The position numbers and the translations under genes are program-made. From Bog-1181 sp964565765 (lineage in GTDB: Bacteria; Oederibacteriota; PGYV01; Palsa-1178), in contig CAZMGF010000001.1 in assembly GCA_964565765.1 (NCBI GenBank), positions 1-64,000 on the forward strand: a stretch of 64,000 nucleotides of DNA, in the 5' to 3' direction. A model generated the notes under the pieces. The model searched no databases. It saw only the letters and a program-made list of their open reading frames with translations, and had not been told where the DNA came from. Shown here in pieces: positions 33,740 through 42,991 of this stretch. Each line of letters opens with the position of its first letter. The first letter of the stretch is position 1.

Positions 33740-34063
33740 GTGCTTTTTACAAAAGAAGAAAAAATCATCCTGATAACCATACTGGCCGCCGCAATCACCG
33801 GCATAATTATAAATGTTTTTACATCATACGGACAGGGGCTGCAAAAAAGGCCGGAGGTAAAAACTTCCCCGCTTATAAACATAAACCTTGCAACCGCCGA
33901 AGAGCTGGAGGCTCTGCCAGGTGTGGGAAAAGTTACGGCCCTGCGTATAATAAAGTACAGGGAATCACACGGGGCCCTTAAGTCCGTTGAAGAACTTAAA
34001 AATGTCAAAGGGATTACGCAAAAAAAATTCGACAGGCTCAAGCAGTACATAGAAGCGCCATGA
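33740..34063 (+). CDS. ComEA-like helix-hairpin-helix DNA-binding protein
   Basis: A 107-aa protein, GTG start at 33740. An N-terminal membrane anchor (about 8-27) leads to a ComEA-type double HhH domain: INLATAEELEALPGVGKVTALRIIKYR (47-73) and KNVKGITQKKFDRL. ComEA binds incoming DNA in the periplasm during natural transformation. It overlaps the comEC-like gene by 4 bases (ATGA), which strongly supports the assignment. Confidence 0.85.
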   Translation: MLFTKEEKIILITILAAAITGIIINVFTSYGQGLQKRPEVKTSPLININLATAEELEALPGVGKVTALRIIKYRESHGALKSVEELKNVKGITQKKFDRLKQYIEAP

Positions 34064-36219
34064 ACAGGCCCATGTTCTTCTTAACGGTTTTTATGATTGC
34101 CGGAATTATAGCGGCCCGGGCAACGGGGATTTATTATTTGCCGGCTTTTATACTTCTGCTGGCCGCGGCCGCAGCCTGTTTTGTTTTCAGAAAAAAGACG
34201 GACAGGACGCTTTTTGCCCTGTTTTTTCTCCTGGGAGCCTTTCTTTACTCGTTTCAAAACACATATTTTCCCGCAAACCATATAATCCGCGCCGATATAA
34301 GCGCAGTTAAAACGGCAAAGGTTGAAGTGGAGGATGATCCGGAGGAGAGTAATTCAAAAATATATTTTTACGGCCGCCTTATTGATATCGGCACAAATGA
34401 CGGCGGAAGCAGGGTGGTTTCCGGAAGGATAAGGGTGACGCTTGAAACGACAATAGGATACAGGCCGCAATACGGCGACATTTTAATCATTAAAAGTAAA
34501 CTAAACCCTCCTGCCCGGCCTAAAAATCCCGGAGAGTTTGACTATAAAAAATATTTGGCCCTTAAACAGGCTTATTTTACGTTATACGCCAAAGACACTG
34601 CAGTTGAAAAAGAGGGGGCCAGAATAGAAAATTATTTCAAATATTTTTCATATAAATGCAAGGCAAAGCTTCTTTCAATAATTTATTCAAGCCTGCCTGA
34701 TTCCGAGGCGCGGGTGCTTGACGGCCTGATGCTGGGCAACCAGCGCGCCATTCCCGATGATGTTTATGATGAATTTAAAATCACGGGTACGGTGCATATT
34801 CTCGCTGTTTCCGGAATGAATGTCGGTATGATCGCGGTTTTTGTTTTTTTCTTCCTTAAGTTAGCCGGGGTCAATAGAAAAATATCTGCCGTTATCACCA
34901 TGGTAATGGTGCTATCGTTCATGTTTATAACCGGCGCGGGCGGGTCAATCGTGCGCTCCGCCCTGATGTCCTGCATGGTGCTCTCGGCAATTATATTTGA
35001 ACGCGACGGCGACACGTACAATTCTATTGCCACAGCGGCATTCGCCATACTGCTTTTTAATCCTTCAGAATTATTTGATGTGGGTTTTATAATGTCATTT
35101 CTGGCCGCGTCCGGCATTATTTACGCCCTGGACTGGACAAACAGGGCCCTGCCGCAAATCCATCCCTGGATAAAGGACCCGCTGGCGACAACATTTGCGG
35201 CGCAGCTTTTTCTTACCCCTGTGATGGCGGATACTTTTCATCAGGTTTCAATAATAACCATTCTTGCCAACCTTGTAATAGTCCCGCTTTCCGGGACAAT
35301 TTCCATTATAGGCTATGCAATGTGGCTTTTTGGTTTTTTCTCCGCCGGAGCCGCTCGTTTATTCGGGGCGTCAGCGTGGGTTCTTATTAAAATAATGTTA
35401 TTTATTACCCACTGGGCGGCAAAAATACCTTATGCGGCAGTGTCAATCAGGACACTTCCGGCCCTCTTTGTGATATTTTATTATGTCCTGTTTATTATCA
35501 TGCCGCACAGGGATATTGACCCGGGATTCTGGAAAATACGCCTTAAACCTGCGCTATCGCTGGTGCTGGCAGTATGGGCCATGCTCCATATGGCCGTGCC
35601 CGCGGCCCCGGCATTTTATGCGCCGGCATTTAAGGGTATTGACGCGGTTTTTATACAGACAAAGGATAATAAAAAGATTCTTATTCTGGGGCGCGATAAT
35701 TTCAGGTCAAAAACGGCCGTAAAAAATTCAATCACGCCGTTTTTGAGGTATCTCGGAATAAATAATATAGACTCTCTGATAGCGTACAACATTGCCGAAA
35801 AAGAGAATGCGGACGCGCTTATTAGGGACTTCAGAATATGGAGTGTTTATACAGACAGGGGTTCATCCGCGTTTTTCCCCGGCGCAACAGTAATTGACGG
35901 TGAAAACTATTTCAGGGAAGGCTGTGCTTTTATAAGTCTTAATGAAAAAAGGGTGGATATAAACATTAATGGAAAAGAGATGACATTTCTGGACAATCCG
36001 GACCCGGAGGCAATGAAAAAGCAGGGGGCAATAATTTATGTCTGCGCCGGCGATGTAATCACCGCGGAACTGCTTGCCGGGCAAAACAAGGTGATAGTCA
36101 ATACCTTAAATTCAGGTTATTTCCGCAGAAAAAAAGAGGGGCAGCCGCGTGATTTTACCGATGTGGCGGAAAAATCAATGTTTATGGAAGAATTAGGAGA
36201 AATAAGCCCGGATAAATAG
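34060..36219 (+). CDS. comEC: ComEC/Rec2 DNA uptake channel
   Basis: A 719-aa polytopic membrane protein. It has N-terminal hydrophobic segments, an OB-fold/DUF4131-like region (about 85-190), then the Competence core with about eight transmembrane segments (VHILAVSGMNVGMIA near 247, GAGGSIVRSALMSCMVL near 292). The C-terminal 180 residues correspond in place to the metallo-beta-lactamase-like domain, but the HxHxDH metal motif is not seen, so a nuclease role for that part is unlikely. With ComEA upstream and ComFC-like at 41604 it implies transformation ability. Confidence 0.88.
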   Translation: MNRPMFFLTVFMIAGIIAARATGIYYLPAFILLLAAAAACFVFRKKTDRTLFALFFLLGAFLYSFQNTYFPANHIIRADISAVKTAKVEVEDDPEESNSKIYFYGRLIDIGTNDGGSRVVSGRIRVTLETTIGYRPQYGDILIIKSKLNPPARPKNPGEFDYKKYLALKQAYFTLYAKDTAVEKEGARIENYFKYFSYKCKAKLLSIIYSSLPDSEARVLDGLMLGNQRAIPDDVYDEFKITGTVHILAVSGMNVGMIAVFVFFFLKLAGVNRKISAVITMVMVLSFMFITGAGGSIVRSALMSCMVLSAIIFERDGDTYNSIATAAFAILLFNPSELFDVGFIMSFLAASGIIYALDWTNRALPQIHPWIKDPLATTFAAQLFLTPVMADTFHQVSIITILANLVIVPLSGTISIIGYAMWLFGFFSAGAARLFGASAWVLIKIMLFITHWAAKIPYAAVSIRTLPALFVIFYYVLFIIMPHRDIDPGFWKIRLKPALSLVLAVWAMLHMAVPAAPAFYAPAFKGIDAVFIQTKDNKKILILGRDNFRSKTAVKNSITPFLRYLGINNIDSLIAYNIAEKENADALIRDFRIWSVYTDRGSSAFFPGATVIDGENYFREGCAFISLNEKRVDININGKEMTFLDNPDPEAMKKQGAIIYVCAGDVITAELLAGQNKVIVNTLNSGYFRRKKEGQPRDFTDVAEKSMFMEELGEISPDK

Positions 36220-36299
36220 CCCCTTTTTTATTGCTTAACCCCCTTATTTTTTATATAATATATTGATATTTACACATTTCCCTTTTATAAAAAAGGGGC
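36219..36299. repeat. 11-bp inverted repeat in the comEC-rml gap
   Basis: GCCCCTTTTTT (36219-36229) is the exact inverse of AAAAAAGGGGC (36289-36299). The right arm can also pair with the nearer CCCTTTT (36280-36286), giving two mutually exclusive hairpins just before the ribosome site of the rml operon. The promoter at 36231 lies inside. Confidence 0.4.
36231..36259 (+). promoter_or_regulatory. Promoter before the rhamnose operon
   Basis: TTGCTT (36231-36236), 17-bp spacer, TATAAT (36254-36259). Confidence 0.5.
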
Positions 36300-36314
36300 A
36301 TTTTCGGAGGCGTG

Positions 36315-37046
36315 ATGAAAGGAATTATACTGGCCGGCGGGCTCGGAACAAGGCTCCATCCTCTTACAAGAATAACCAACAAGCATCTGCTCCCGGTTTA
36401 TGACAAGCCGATGATATACTACCCTATCCAGATGCTGGTAAACGCCGGAATCAGGGACATTATGATAATTACCGGAGGATCGAACTCAGGTGATTTTTTG
36501 CGGCTGCTGGGCAACGGAAGGGAATTCGGGTTAACGCATCTTCATTACGGGTATCAGGAAGGCGAGGGCGGCATAGCTGACGCTTTAAAGCTGTGCGAGG
36601 ATTTTGTGGGAAGGGATAAGATGGTGGTGGTGCTGGGGGATAATATAATAGAGAAGAACATAAAACAATTCTCCGCTGAGTTTGGCAGGCAGAAAAAAGG
36701 CGCGAAGATAATATTAAAGGAAGTCAGCAACCGGGGCGAATACGGTATTGCCGAGATAAATGGAAAGAAAATAACAAAAATAATTGAAAAGCCAAAGGAC
36801 CCGAAAAGCAATCTTGCGGTTATAGGCGTATATTTTTACCCTAATGATGTCTTTAAAATAATCGGAAAATTAAAGCCTTCCAAAAGAGGCGAGCTGGAAA
36901 TTACGGATGTTAACAATGCCTACCTGAAAAGGGGGCAGCTTACATATAATATTCTTGACGGATGGTGGCAGGACGCGGGCGAGTCAAAAGACGCGCTCCT
37001 TGAAACGAATATGTTTGTGAAGTCGCACGGGGCAAATAAAATATAA
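36315..37046 (+). CDS. rmlA: Sugar-1-phosphate nucleotidyltransferase (RmlA-like, short form)
   Basis: A 243-aa nucleotidyltransferase, likely glucose-1-phosphate thymidylyltransferase, first step to dTDP-rhamnose. Signature LAGGLGTRLHPLT at the N-terminus, YDKPMIYYPIQML (28-40), VLGDNIIEKN, and GWWQDAGE near the end. It is about 45 residues shorter than E. coli RmlA, lacking the C-terminal allosteric extension. GGAGG precedes ATG 36315. It heads the order rmlA-rmlC-rmlB-rmlD. Confidence 0.9.
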   Translation: MKGIILAGGLGTRLHPLTRITNKHLLPVYDKPMIYYPIQMLVNAGIRDIMIITGGSNSGDFLRLLGNGREFGLTHLHYGYQEGEGGIADALKLCEDFVGRDKMVVVLGDNIIEKNIKQFSAEFGRQKKGAKIILKEVSNRGEYGIAEINGKKITKIIEKPKDPKSNLAVIGVYFYPNDVFKIIGKLKPSKRGELEITDVNNAYLKRGQLTYNILDGWWQDAGESKDALLETNMFVKSHGANKI

Positions 37047-37079
37047 AAGAATTAACAATAAATGAATGCGGAGGTTTGT

Positions 37080-37535
37080 ATGATCTCAGGTGTAAAAGTA
37101 AAGCAGCTCAAGGCCATACCTGACGAGCGCGGCAGGCTCATGGAAATGGTCCGTAAAGATGACGACCTTTTTATAAAATTCGGTCAGATATACATGACAA
37201 CTGCTTCGCCCGGAGCGGTAAAGGCATGGCATTATCATAAAAAACAGGTGGATACATTTGTTGTGGTAAAGGGGATGCTCAAGCTGGTGCTTTATGACGG
37301 AAGGGAAAATTCAAGGACAAAAGGTGAAATAAACGAATTTTTTATGGGGGACCACAACCAGATAGCGGTGCAGATTCCCAAAAATATATATCACGGTTTT
37401 AAGGGTGTGTCGGAAACAGAGGCAATTGTCATAAATATGCCCACGGAAGTATATGACCCCAAAGAGCCGGATGAATTCAGGCTGCCGGCGCATACAAAGG
37501 AAATCCCGTATGACTGGGCGCGGAAAGACAGATAA
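37080..37535 (+). CDS. rmlC: dTDP-4-dehydrorhamnose 3,5-epimerase-like protein
   Basis: A 151-aa cupin of the RmlC family. The motif KAWHYHKKQVDTFVV (about 46-60) contains the catalytic His; PKNIYHGFKG (100-109) also matches. It is shorter than classical RmlC (about 180 aa), so a related 3-epimerase or isomerase is possible. ATG 37080 has GGAGG before it; an upstream ATG at 37062 is less likely. Operon position supports dTDP-rhamnose synthesis. Confidence 0.8.
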   Translation: MISGVKVKQLKAIPDERGRLMEMVRKDDDLFIKFGQIYMTTASPGAVKAWHYHKKQVDTFVVVKGMLKLVLYDGRENSRTKGEINEFFMGDHNQIAVQIPKNIYHGFKGVSETEAIVINMPTEVYDPKEPDEFRLPAHTKEIPYDWARKDR

Positions 37536-37574
37536 CAAGAACAGATCAACTTAAAGCACACCGGAGGTACTATT

Positions 37575-38576
37575 TTGAAGATTTTAGTCACAGGAGGGGC
37601 GGGATTTATCGGCTCCAATTTTGTTGAATACATGATAAAGAAACACCCTTCATATTCAGTCACTGTTTTTGATTCGCTTACATACGCGTCAAACCCGGAT
37701 ACAATAAAAGAATTCGGCAGCCACAAAAATTTCCGGTTTATCAAAGGCGACATACTCGGTGTAAAAGATGTTGAAAAGGCAATTAAGGGGCAGGACTGGG
37801 TTGTTCATTTTGCCGCGGAAACGCACGTGGACAGGTCTATTCTCGGGCCGGCGGCTTTCATTGAAACAAATATAAAGGGGACTTTCAACCTTCTGGAAGC
37901 TTCAAGGAAAGCCGGCGTCAAAAAATTTCTTCAGATATCCACTGACGAGGTTTACGGCAGCGTGGCAAAGGGAAAATCAAAGGAAACGGACCCGCTTGAC
38001 CCGACAAGCCCTTATTCGTCATCAAAAACATCGGCCGACCTGATTGCGCTTTCTTATTATAAGACTTTCTCACTGCCGGTCATGATTACACGCAGTTCCA
38101 ATAATTTCGGGCCGCGCCAGCACCCGGAAAAATTCATCCCGCTTTTTATAACCAACGCCATCGAGCAAAAAACCCTGCCGTTATACGGCGACGGAAAAAA
38201 TGTCCGCAACTGGATTTATGTGGGCGATAACTGCTCCGGGCTTGATACTGTGCTCCACAGGGGGCAGCCGGGCGAGGTTTACAATATAGGCGGCGACACG
38301 GAAGAGCCGAATATAAAGGTCGCAAAATGCATCCTTGAATCATTCTGCCTGGATTATTCCCTGATAAAACATGTAAAAGACAGGCTCGCCCACGACAGGC
38401 GCTACGCCCTTGATTCGTCAAAATTAAAAAAACTCGGCTGGAAACCGGAAAATACATTTGAAAATGGGCTCGCCCGGACGATAAAGTGGTACGCCAACCA
38501 CACAAACTGGTGGCTAAAGCTCAAGGGAAGCGCTTTTAAGGATTATTACAGGAAAAATTATAAAGTGCGGCCTTGA
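37575..38576 (+). CDS. rmlB: dTDP-glucose 4,6-dehydratase
   Basis: A 333-aa short-chain dehydrogenase-type enzyme, TTG start at 37575 with GGAGG before it. Rossmann motif GGAGFIGSNFVEY (7-19), HFAAETHVDRS (about 75-85), ISTDEVYG with the catalytic Asp-Glu, and YxxxK in PYSSSKTSADL. It makes dTDP-4-keto-6-deoxyglucose. Length is normal. Confidence 0.93.
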   Translation: MKILVTGGAGFIGSNFVEYMIKKHPSYSVTVFDSLTYASNPDTIKEFGSHKNFRFIKGDILGVKDVEKAIKGQDWVVHFAAETHVDRSILGPAAFIETNIKGTFNLLEASRKAGVKKFLQISTDEVYGSVAKGKSKETDPLDPTSPYSSSKTSADLIALSYYKTFSLPVMITRSSNNFGPRQHPEKFIPLFITNAIEQKTLPLYGDGKNVRNWIYVGDNCSGLDTVLHRGQPGEVYNIGGDTEEPNIKVAKCILESFCLDYSLIKHVKDRLAHDRRYALDSSKLKKLGWKPENTFENGLARTIKWYANHTNWWLKLKGSAFKDYYRKNYKVRP

Positions 38577-38608
38577 TTTTTATATAAAATTGTTTTGCGG
38601 AGGGGATT

Positions 38609-39454
38609 ATGAAAGTACTGGTTTTCGGGGGAACGGGACTTCTCGGCACTGATATAATCCGGGAGTGCGGGGAAGAAAATGAAGTAATAGGGCTGGGTAC
38701 TTCGGACTGCGATATCACAAAGGCCGAAGAGGTTTATGAATATATAATGATACACAGGCCCGACGTTGTCATCAACAGCGCAGCAATGACCGATGTTGAC
38801 AAGTGTGAGGAATACCCGGATCTTGCTTTTCGCGTCAACGCCATGGGGGCGAAAAATATAGCCAACGCATGCAGGGATTATTCAGCGAAGATAATGCATA
38901 TTTCCACGGACTATGTTTTTGACGGGAAGAAGGGGGCTCCGTATGAGGAGAGCGACACGGTCAACCCTATAAACGCCTACGGCAGGTCAAAGGCCATGGG
39001 CGAGGAACTCGTAAAAACTTCCGGAGCCAAATACATGATATTAAGGACGGCCTGGGTTTTCGGCTCCAGGCGCAGGCATTTTGTTGATTATGTCGCGGAA
39101 TGTATAAATAAGGGTGAGGACATAATAGCCGTCAGGGACATGGTTTCTTCCCCCACTTTTTCGGTTGACCTGGCCGGTATAATAAAAAAGATGATACCTA
39201 TAAACACATTTGGAGTGTTCCACGCCGCGAATAAGGGCTACTGCTCAAGGCTGCAGATGGTTGAAGAAATAATGAAAATAATGAGAAAAACAACAAGGGT
39301 TCAGGTATTAAACCAGAGCCAGTGGAAGAGGCCGGCTCTGCGGCCGGAGTTCTCCGCCCTAAAAAATTACCACCTGCAGCTTATGGATATTGACAATATG
39401 GCCGGCTGGCGCGACGCCCTGAAAAGGTATTTAAGGTTCAAATCCCAGGCATAA
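38609..39454 (+). CDS. rmlD: dTDP-4-dehydrorhamnose reductase
   Basis: A 281-aa NAD(P)-dependent reductase: FGGTGLLGTDI (5-15), the family-typical SAAMTDVDKCE (about 52-62), HISTDYVFDGKKGAPYEE, and YGRSKAMGE with the YxxxK pair. Last step to dTDP-L-rhamnose. GGAGG precedes ATG 38609. Confidence 0.92.
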   Translation: MKVLVFGGTGLLGTDIIRECGEENEVIGLGTSDCDITKAEEVYEYIMIHRPDVVINSAAMTDVDKCEEYPDLAFRVNAMGAKNIANACRDYSAKIMHISTDYVFDGKKGAPYEESDTVNPINAYGRSKAMGEELVKTSGAKYMILRTAWVFGSRRRHFVDYVAECINKGEDIIAVRDMVSSPTFSVDLAGIIKKMIPINTFGVFHAANKGYCSRLQMVEEIMKIMRKTTRVQVLNQSQWKRPALRPEFSALKNYHLQLMDIDNMAGWRDALKRYLRFKSQA

Positions 39455-39470
39455 AAAATCAGGAGGATTT

Positions 39471-40496
39471 ATGAAAGTACTTGTAATAGGAGGGGCCGGA
39501 TTTATAGGCTCCAATACGGCCGGGAGGTTCCTGAAAAAAGGGCACGAGGTCTGGGTATTTGACAACCTTTCCCGCAGGGGCACAGAATGGAACATAAACA
39601 AGCTTAAAGAAAATAAAAAACTGAAATTTGTAAAGGGCGACACCCGCAGATATGATGAATTGAAAAAGTTGTTCTCCGCAAACAGGGACTTTGACGCTGT
39701 CTACCACCTTGCCGCGCAGGTGGCGGTCACAACATCGGTGATAAACCCCAGGGAGGACTTTGAGATAAACGCCCTTGGCACTTTCAACGTCCTTGAAGCG
39801 GTCAGGGAAACAAAATCAAACCCGGTAATTGTTTATTCCTCAACCAATAAGGTTTACGGCGGAATGACCGACATAAAAATAGTAGAAAGAAAGGGCAGGT
39901 ACGAGTATAAGAGCCTGCCGCGCGGTATCTCGGAAAAAAGGCTGCTTGATTTCCACTCGCCATACGGCTGCTCAAAAGGAACCGCGGACCAGTATATGAT
40001 TGATTATTCGCGGATTTACGGCCTTAAAACCGTTGTGTTCAGGCAGAGCTGCATTTACGGCTACCGCCAGTTCGGCATAGAGGACCAGGGCTGGGTGGCG
40101 TGGTTTACAATAGCCGCCATGATGGGCAAACCGATAACTATATACGGCGACGGCAAACAGGTGCGCGACGTCCTTTTTATTGAGGACCTTGTGGACGCTT
40201 ATGAATCAGCCGTAAAAAATATTGATAAAATTAAGGGGCAGGCCTTTAACATAGGCGGCGGATCAAAAAACACCATGTCGCTTCTGGAACTCCTTGCTTT
40301 TCTTGAAAAGTTTTTCGGCAAAAAAATACCGCTGCGCTTTGCCGGCTGGAGGCCCGGTGACCAGCCGGTATTTGTATGCGATATAGCAAAGGCGAAAAAG
40401 GCCTTCGGCTGGGTTCCAAAAGTGGGGCCAAAAGAAGGCGTAAAGAAGCTTTATGACTGGGTAAAGGACAACAAAGAACTTTTTGCTGACCTTTAA
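39471..40496 (+). CDS. NAD-dependent sugar epimerase (CDP-paratose 2-epimerase-like)
   Basis: A 341-aa extended SDR enzyme. GGAGFIGSN (7-15), then FDNLSRRGTEWNI (about 30-42), a stretch found in CDP-paratose/tyvelose 2-epimerases (RfbE), plus YSSTNKVYGG and YGCSKGTADQY (YxxxK). The exact sugar cannot be read off; without CDP-paratose genes nearby, another UDP- or dTDP-sugar is possible. Same strand and 16 bp after rmlD. Confidence 0.78.
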   Translation: MKVLVIGGAGFIGSNTAGRFLKKGHEVWVFDNLSRRGTEWNINKLKENKKLKFVKGDTRRYDELKKLFSANRDFDAVYHLAAQVAVTTSVINPREDFEINALGTFNVLEAVRETKSNPVIVYSSTNKVYGGMTDIKIVERKGRYEYKSLPRGISEKRLLDFHSPYGCSKGTADQYMIDYSRIYGLKTVVFRQSCIYGYRQFGIEDQGWVAWFTIAAMMGKPITIYGDGKQVRDVLFIEDLVDAYESAVKNIDKIKGQAFNIGGGSKNTMSLLELLAFLEKFFGKKIPLRFAGWRPGDQPVFVCDIAKAKKAFGWVPKVGPKEGVKKLYDWVKDNKELFADL

Positions 40497-40502
40497 ATTA
40501 CC

Positions 40503-41603
40503 ATGAAAATTTTATTTGTGTCACACAGCTCGGTTATTGGCGCCCACCAGCAAAAGCTTTCAATACTGGCTGAAAAATACAAATATGAAATTACGCTTGT
40601 AACCCCGCCATACTGGATTGAGGGTGGGGTAAAGACCCCCCCGTACACCGGCGGCGAAGGAATCACATATATATCCGGAAAAACATGGTTTCCAAAAAAA
40701 ATGGTCCACATCTACCTGAATGCCGGGGAAATAATAAAAAAAACAAACCCAGATATTGTTTATATTGAGGAAGAGCCCTTTGATTTTGCCTGCTGGCAGT
40801 TTATTTCGGCGGCGAAGAAAGCGGAAAAAAAGGCGGCCTTTTTTACCTGGGAGAACATAAGCAGGGGGCATAACGTTGTTTATACCTATTTTAATAGAGC
40901 CTGTATTTCAAAAGCAGACGCGGCTGTCGCCGGAAATATTGAGGCAAAAAATATCCTGCTTGCCTCCGGTTTTAAAAAAGCGATAGTTGTAATGCCGCAA
41001 TACGGCGTTGATATGGGTGAATTCATAAAAAAGAAAGAAAGAAAAGCCGGTGAGCCGTTTAATATAGCCTTTATGGGAAGGCTGGTTCCGGAAAAAGGCG
41101 TGGACCTGCTTTTAAGGGCGGCCCCGGGGATGGATAATATAATGGTTAATATAGCCGGCACAGGCCCGATGGAAGCCGCGCTGCGTAAGACGGCTGATGA
41201 ACTTAAAATAAGCGGAAGGGTTAAGTTTTGCGGCCATGTGGGAAGGGAAGCCGTCCCTGAATTTTTATCCGGTATGGACTGCCTGGTGCTTCCTTCAATT
41301 ACAACAGCCGGATGGAAAGAGCAGTTCGGCAGGGTTATTATAGAAGCCTTCGCCGCGGGGGTGGCTGTAATCGGATCATCTTCGGGTGAAATTCCTTCTG
41401 TCATAGGCGGCGCCGGGCTCATATTTAAGGAAGGCTCGGCGGATGAGCTTTGCTTGCGTATAAAAGAAGTGATTTCGGATGCAAAGCTGTATAAAAATCT
41501 TCAGGAAAAAGGGCTGCAAAGGGTGAAAGAAAATTTCACCAATGAAATATTGGCGCAAAGACTTGATGAACTTTTCAGGGCCCTGGTAAAGCGGGGGGAA
41601 TAA
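40503..41603 (+). CDS. Family 4 glycosyltransferase
   Basis: A 366-aa GT-B glycosyltransferase. The C-terminal half has FMGRLVPEKGVDLLLRAA (about 193-210), AGTGPMEAALR, and the EX7E-type region FGRVIIEAFAAGVAVIGSSSGEIP (about 276-299). Six bases after the epimerase stop, no clear ribosome site, so probably coupled. It likely uses one of the sugars made by this cluster in surface polysaccharide. Confidence 0.88.
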   Translation: MKILFVSHSSVIGAHQQKLSILAEKYKYEITLVTPPYWIEGGVKTPPYTGGEGITYISGKTWFPKKMVHIYLNAGEIIKKTNPDIVYIEEEPFDFACWQFISAAKKAEKKAAFFTWENISRGHNVVYTYFNRACISKADAAVAGNIEAKNILLASGFKKAIVVMPQYGVDMGEFIKKKERKAGEPFNIAFMGRLVPEKGVDLLLRAAPGMDNIMVNIAGTGPMEAALRKTADELKISGRVKFCGHVGREAVPEFLSGMDCLVLPSITTAGWKEQFGRVIIEAFAAGVAVIGSSSGEIPSVIGGAGLIFKEGSADELCLRIKEVISDAKLYKNLQEKGLQRVKENFTNEILAQRLDELFRALVKRGE

Positions 41604-42305
41604 ATGGATTTAAAGAACGGGTTTTTGAGCCTTTTTTTTCCTACACAATGCGCCGGGTGCGGAAGGTATATAAAGGATTTCAAATACCTTTACCTGTGCC
41701 GGGCGTGCTACGCGGCAATAAAAAAAATTCCCGAAGAGAGCTGCCCGCGCTGCGCAAAACCCTTTAATTCGCCCCACCCTGCGGCGTGCAGGGAATGCGC
41801 TGAAAGAAAAAATCATTTCTCCCGTGTTGAGCCCGCCGGTATATATGAAGGGGGCCTAAGAAACCTTATACGGGGTATGAAGTTTTATTACAAAAGCTCT
41901 GCCGCGCGCGTTCTGGCGGGCCTGATAATGGAAAGAACGGACACGGGCATATTTGAGGGAGCGCACATGCTTGTTCCGGCGCCGCTCGGCAAAAAATCAG
42001 AGCGCGAGCGCGGTTTCAACCAGACTTTCGCGATTGCCCGGGTTGTTTCAAGCGCCACGGGTCTGCCTGTTGTCAGGGCGCTGGCTAAGATAAGGGAAAC
42101 CGCCCCGCAGAATTCACTCGACAGGAAAGAGCGTATGAAAAATCTCTCAGGGGCATTCAAAGCAGTCTTTGATGTCGGGGGAAAAACTGTTATAATAGTG
42201 GATGACGTTTTTACCACCGGCGCGACAATAAATGAGGCGGCAAAGACACTTATGGAGGCCGGCGCCGCGGAAGTAAGGGGAATAACTGCCGCACGGTCGG
42301 TGTAA
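41604..42305 (+). CDS. comFC: ComFC-like phosphoribosyltransferase-fold protein
   Basis: A 233-aa protein with an N-terminal four-cysteine ribbon (CAGCGRYI and CRAC near 12-31, then CPRC and CREC) and a C-terminal phosphoribosyltransferase domain with VIIVDDVFTTGATINEAA (about 198-215) and GFNQTFAIA. Typical of ComFC/GntX, involved in natural transformation in several bacteria. Matches the comEA/comEC genes 5 kb upstream. Confidence 0.88.
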   Translation: MDLKNGFLSLFFPTQCAGCGRYIKDFKYLYLCRACYAAIKKIPEESCPRCAKPFNSPHPAACRECAERKNHFSRVEPAGIYEGGLRNLIRGMKFYYKSSAARVLAGLIMERTDTGIFEGAHMLVPAPLGKKSERERGFNQTFAIARVVSSATGLPVVRALAKIRETAPQNSLDRKERMKNLSGAFKAVFDVGGKTVIIVDDVFTTGATINEAAKTLMEAGAAEVRGITAARSV

Positions 42306-42324
42306 TTAAACTATTGGAGCTTTT

Positions 42325-42984
42325 ATGAAAACAAAATGCCTGGTATTGCTCTCGGGCGGACAGGACAGCACGACCTGCCTCTTCTGGGCGAAAAAGAAAT
42401 TTGGAATCACCGAGACCGTATCTTTTGATTACGGCCAGAGGCACAGGATAGAGTTGAAAAGCGCGGCGAAAATCGCCGGGCTCGCCGGCGTCAAAAACAG
42501 CGTTATAGTCATAAAGGAATTTGAGGCCATTAAATACAGCGCGCTGCTGGACTTAAAGGCTGACGTTTCAAAAAAACACAGCCTGAATAAGGATCTTCCC
42601 GCCACTTTTGTGCCGGGAAGGAACATTCTTTTTCTTACAGCGGCTGCCGCCCTTGCCTATACAAAAGGAATTAAAAATATAGTGATAGGAGTTTCACAGG
42701 TGGATTATTCCGGTTATCCGGACTGCAGGGGGGAGTTCATAAAATCCATGGAAAAATCACTTTCACTTGGCATGGAATATCCCCTGAAGATACATACTCC
42801 GCTTATAAAACTTGATAAAAAAAAGACGGTGCTTCTGGCCAAAAAGCTTGGCGCGCTTGATATAATGAAACACACCCATACCTGCTATGAGGGTGCAAAT
42901 CCGCCGTGCGGAAAATGCCCCGCGTGTTTGCTCAGGGAAAAAGGTTTTAAAGAAGCCGGAATAAAAGACCCGCTCAAAGCTTAA
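42325..42984 (+). CDS. queC: 7-cyano-7-deazaguanine synthase QueC
   Basis: A 219-aa enzyme of queuosine synthesis that makes preQ0. The PP-loop SGGQDSTTCL (about 10-19) is intact, GRNILFLTAAAALAY (94-108) is typical, and the C-terminal zinc site reads CYEG...CGKCPACLLR. TTGGAGC precedes the ATG. No queD, queE or queF is found nearby. Confidence 0.94.
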   Translation: MKTKCLVLLSGGQDSTTCLFWAKKKFGITETVSFDYGQRHRIELKSAAKIAGLAGVKNSVIVIKEFEAIKYSALLDLKADVSKKHSLNKDLPATFVPGRNILFLTAAAALAYTKGIKNIVIGVSQVDYSGYPDCRGEFIKSMEKSLSLGMEYPLKIHTPLIKLDKKKTVLLAKKLGALDIMKHTHTCYEGANPPCGKCPACLLREKGFKEAGIKDPLKA

Positions 42985-42991
42985 ACATTTA

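Noticed and set aside
33079..34050. 323-codon minus-strand frame over pth and comEA
   Set aside because: Covers two well-supported genes on the other strand and has no family-like motifs.
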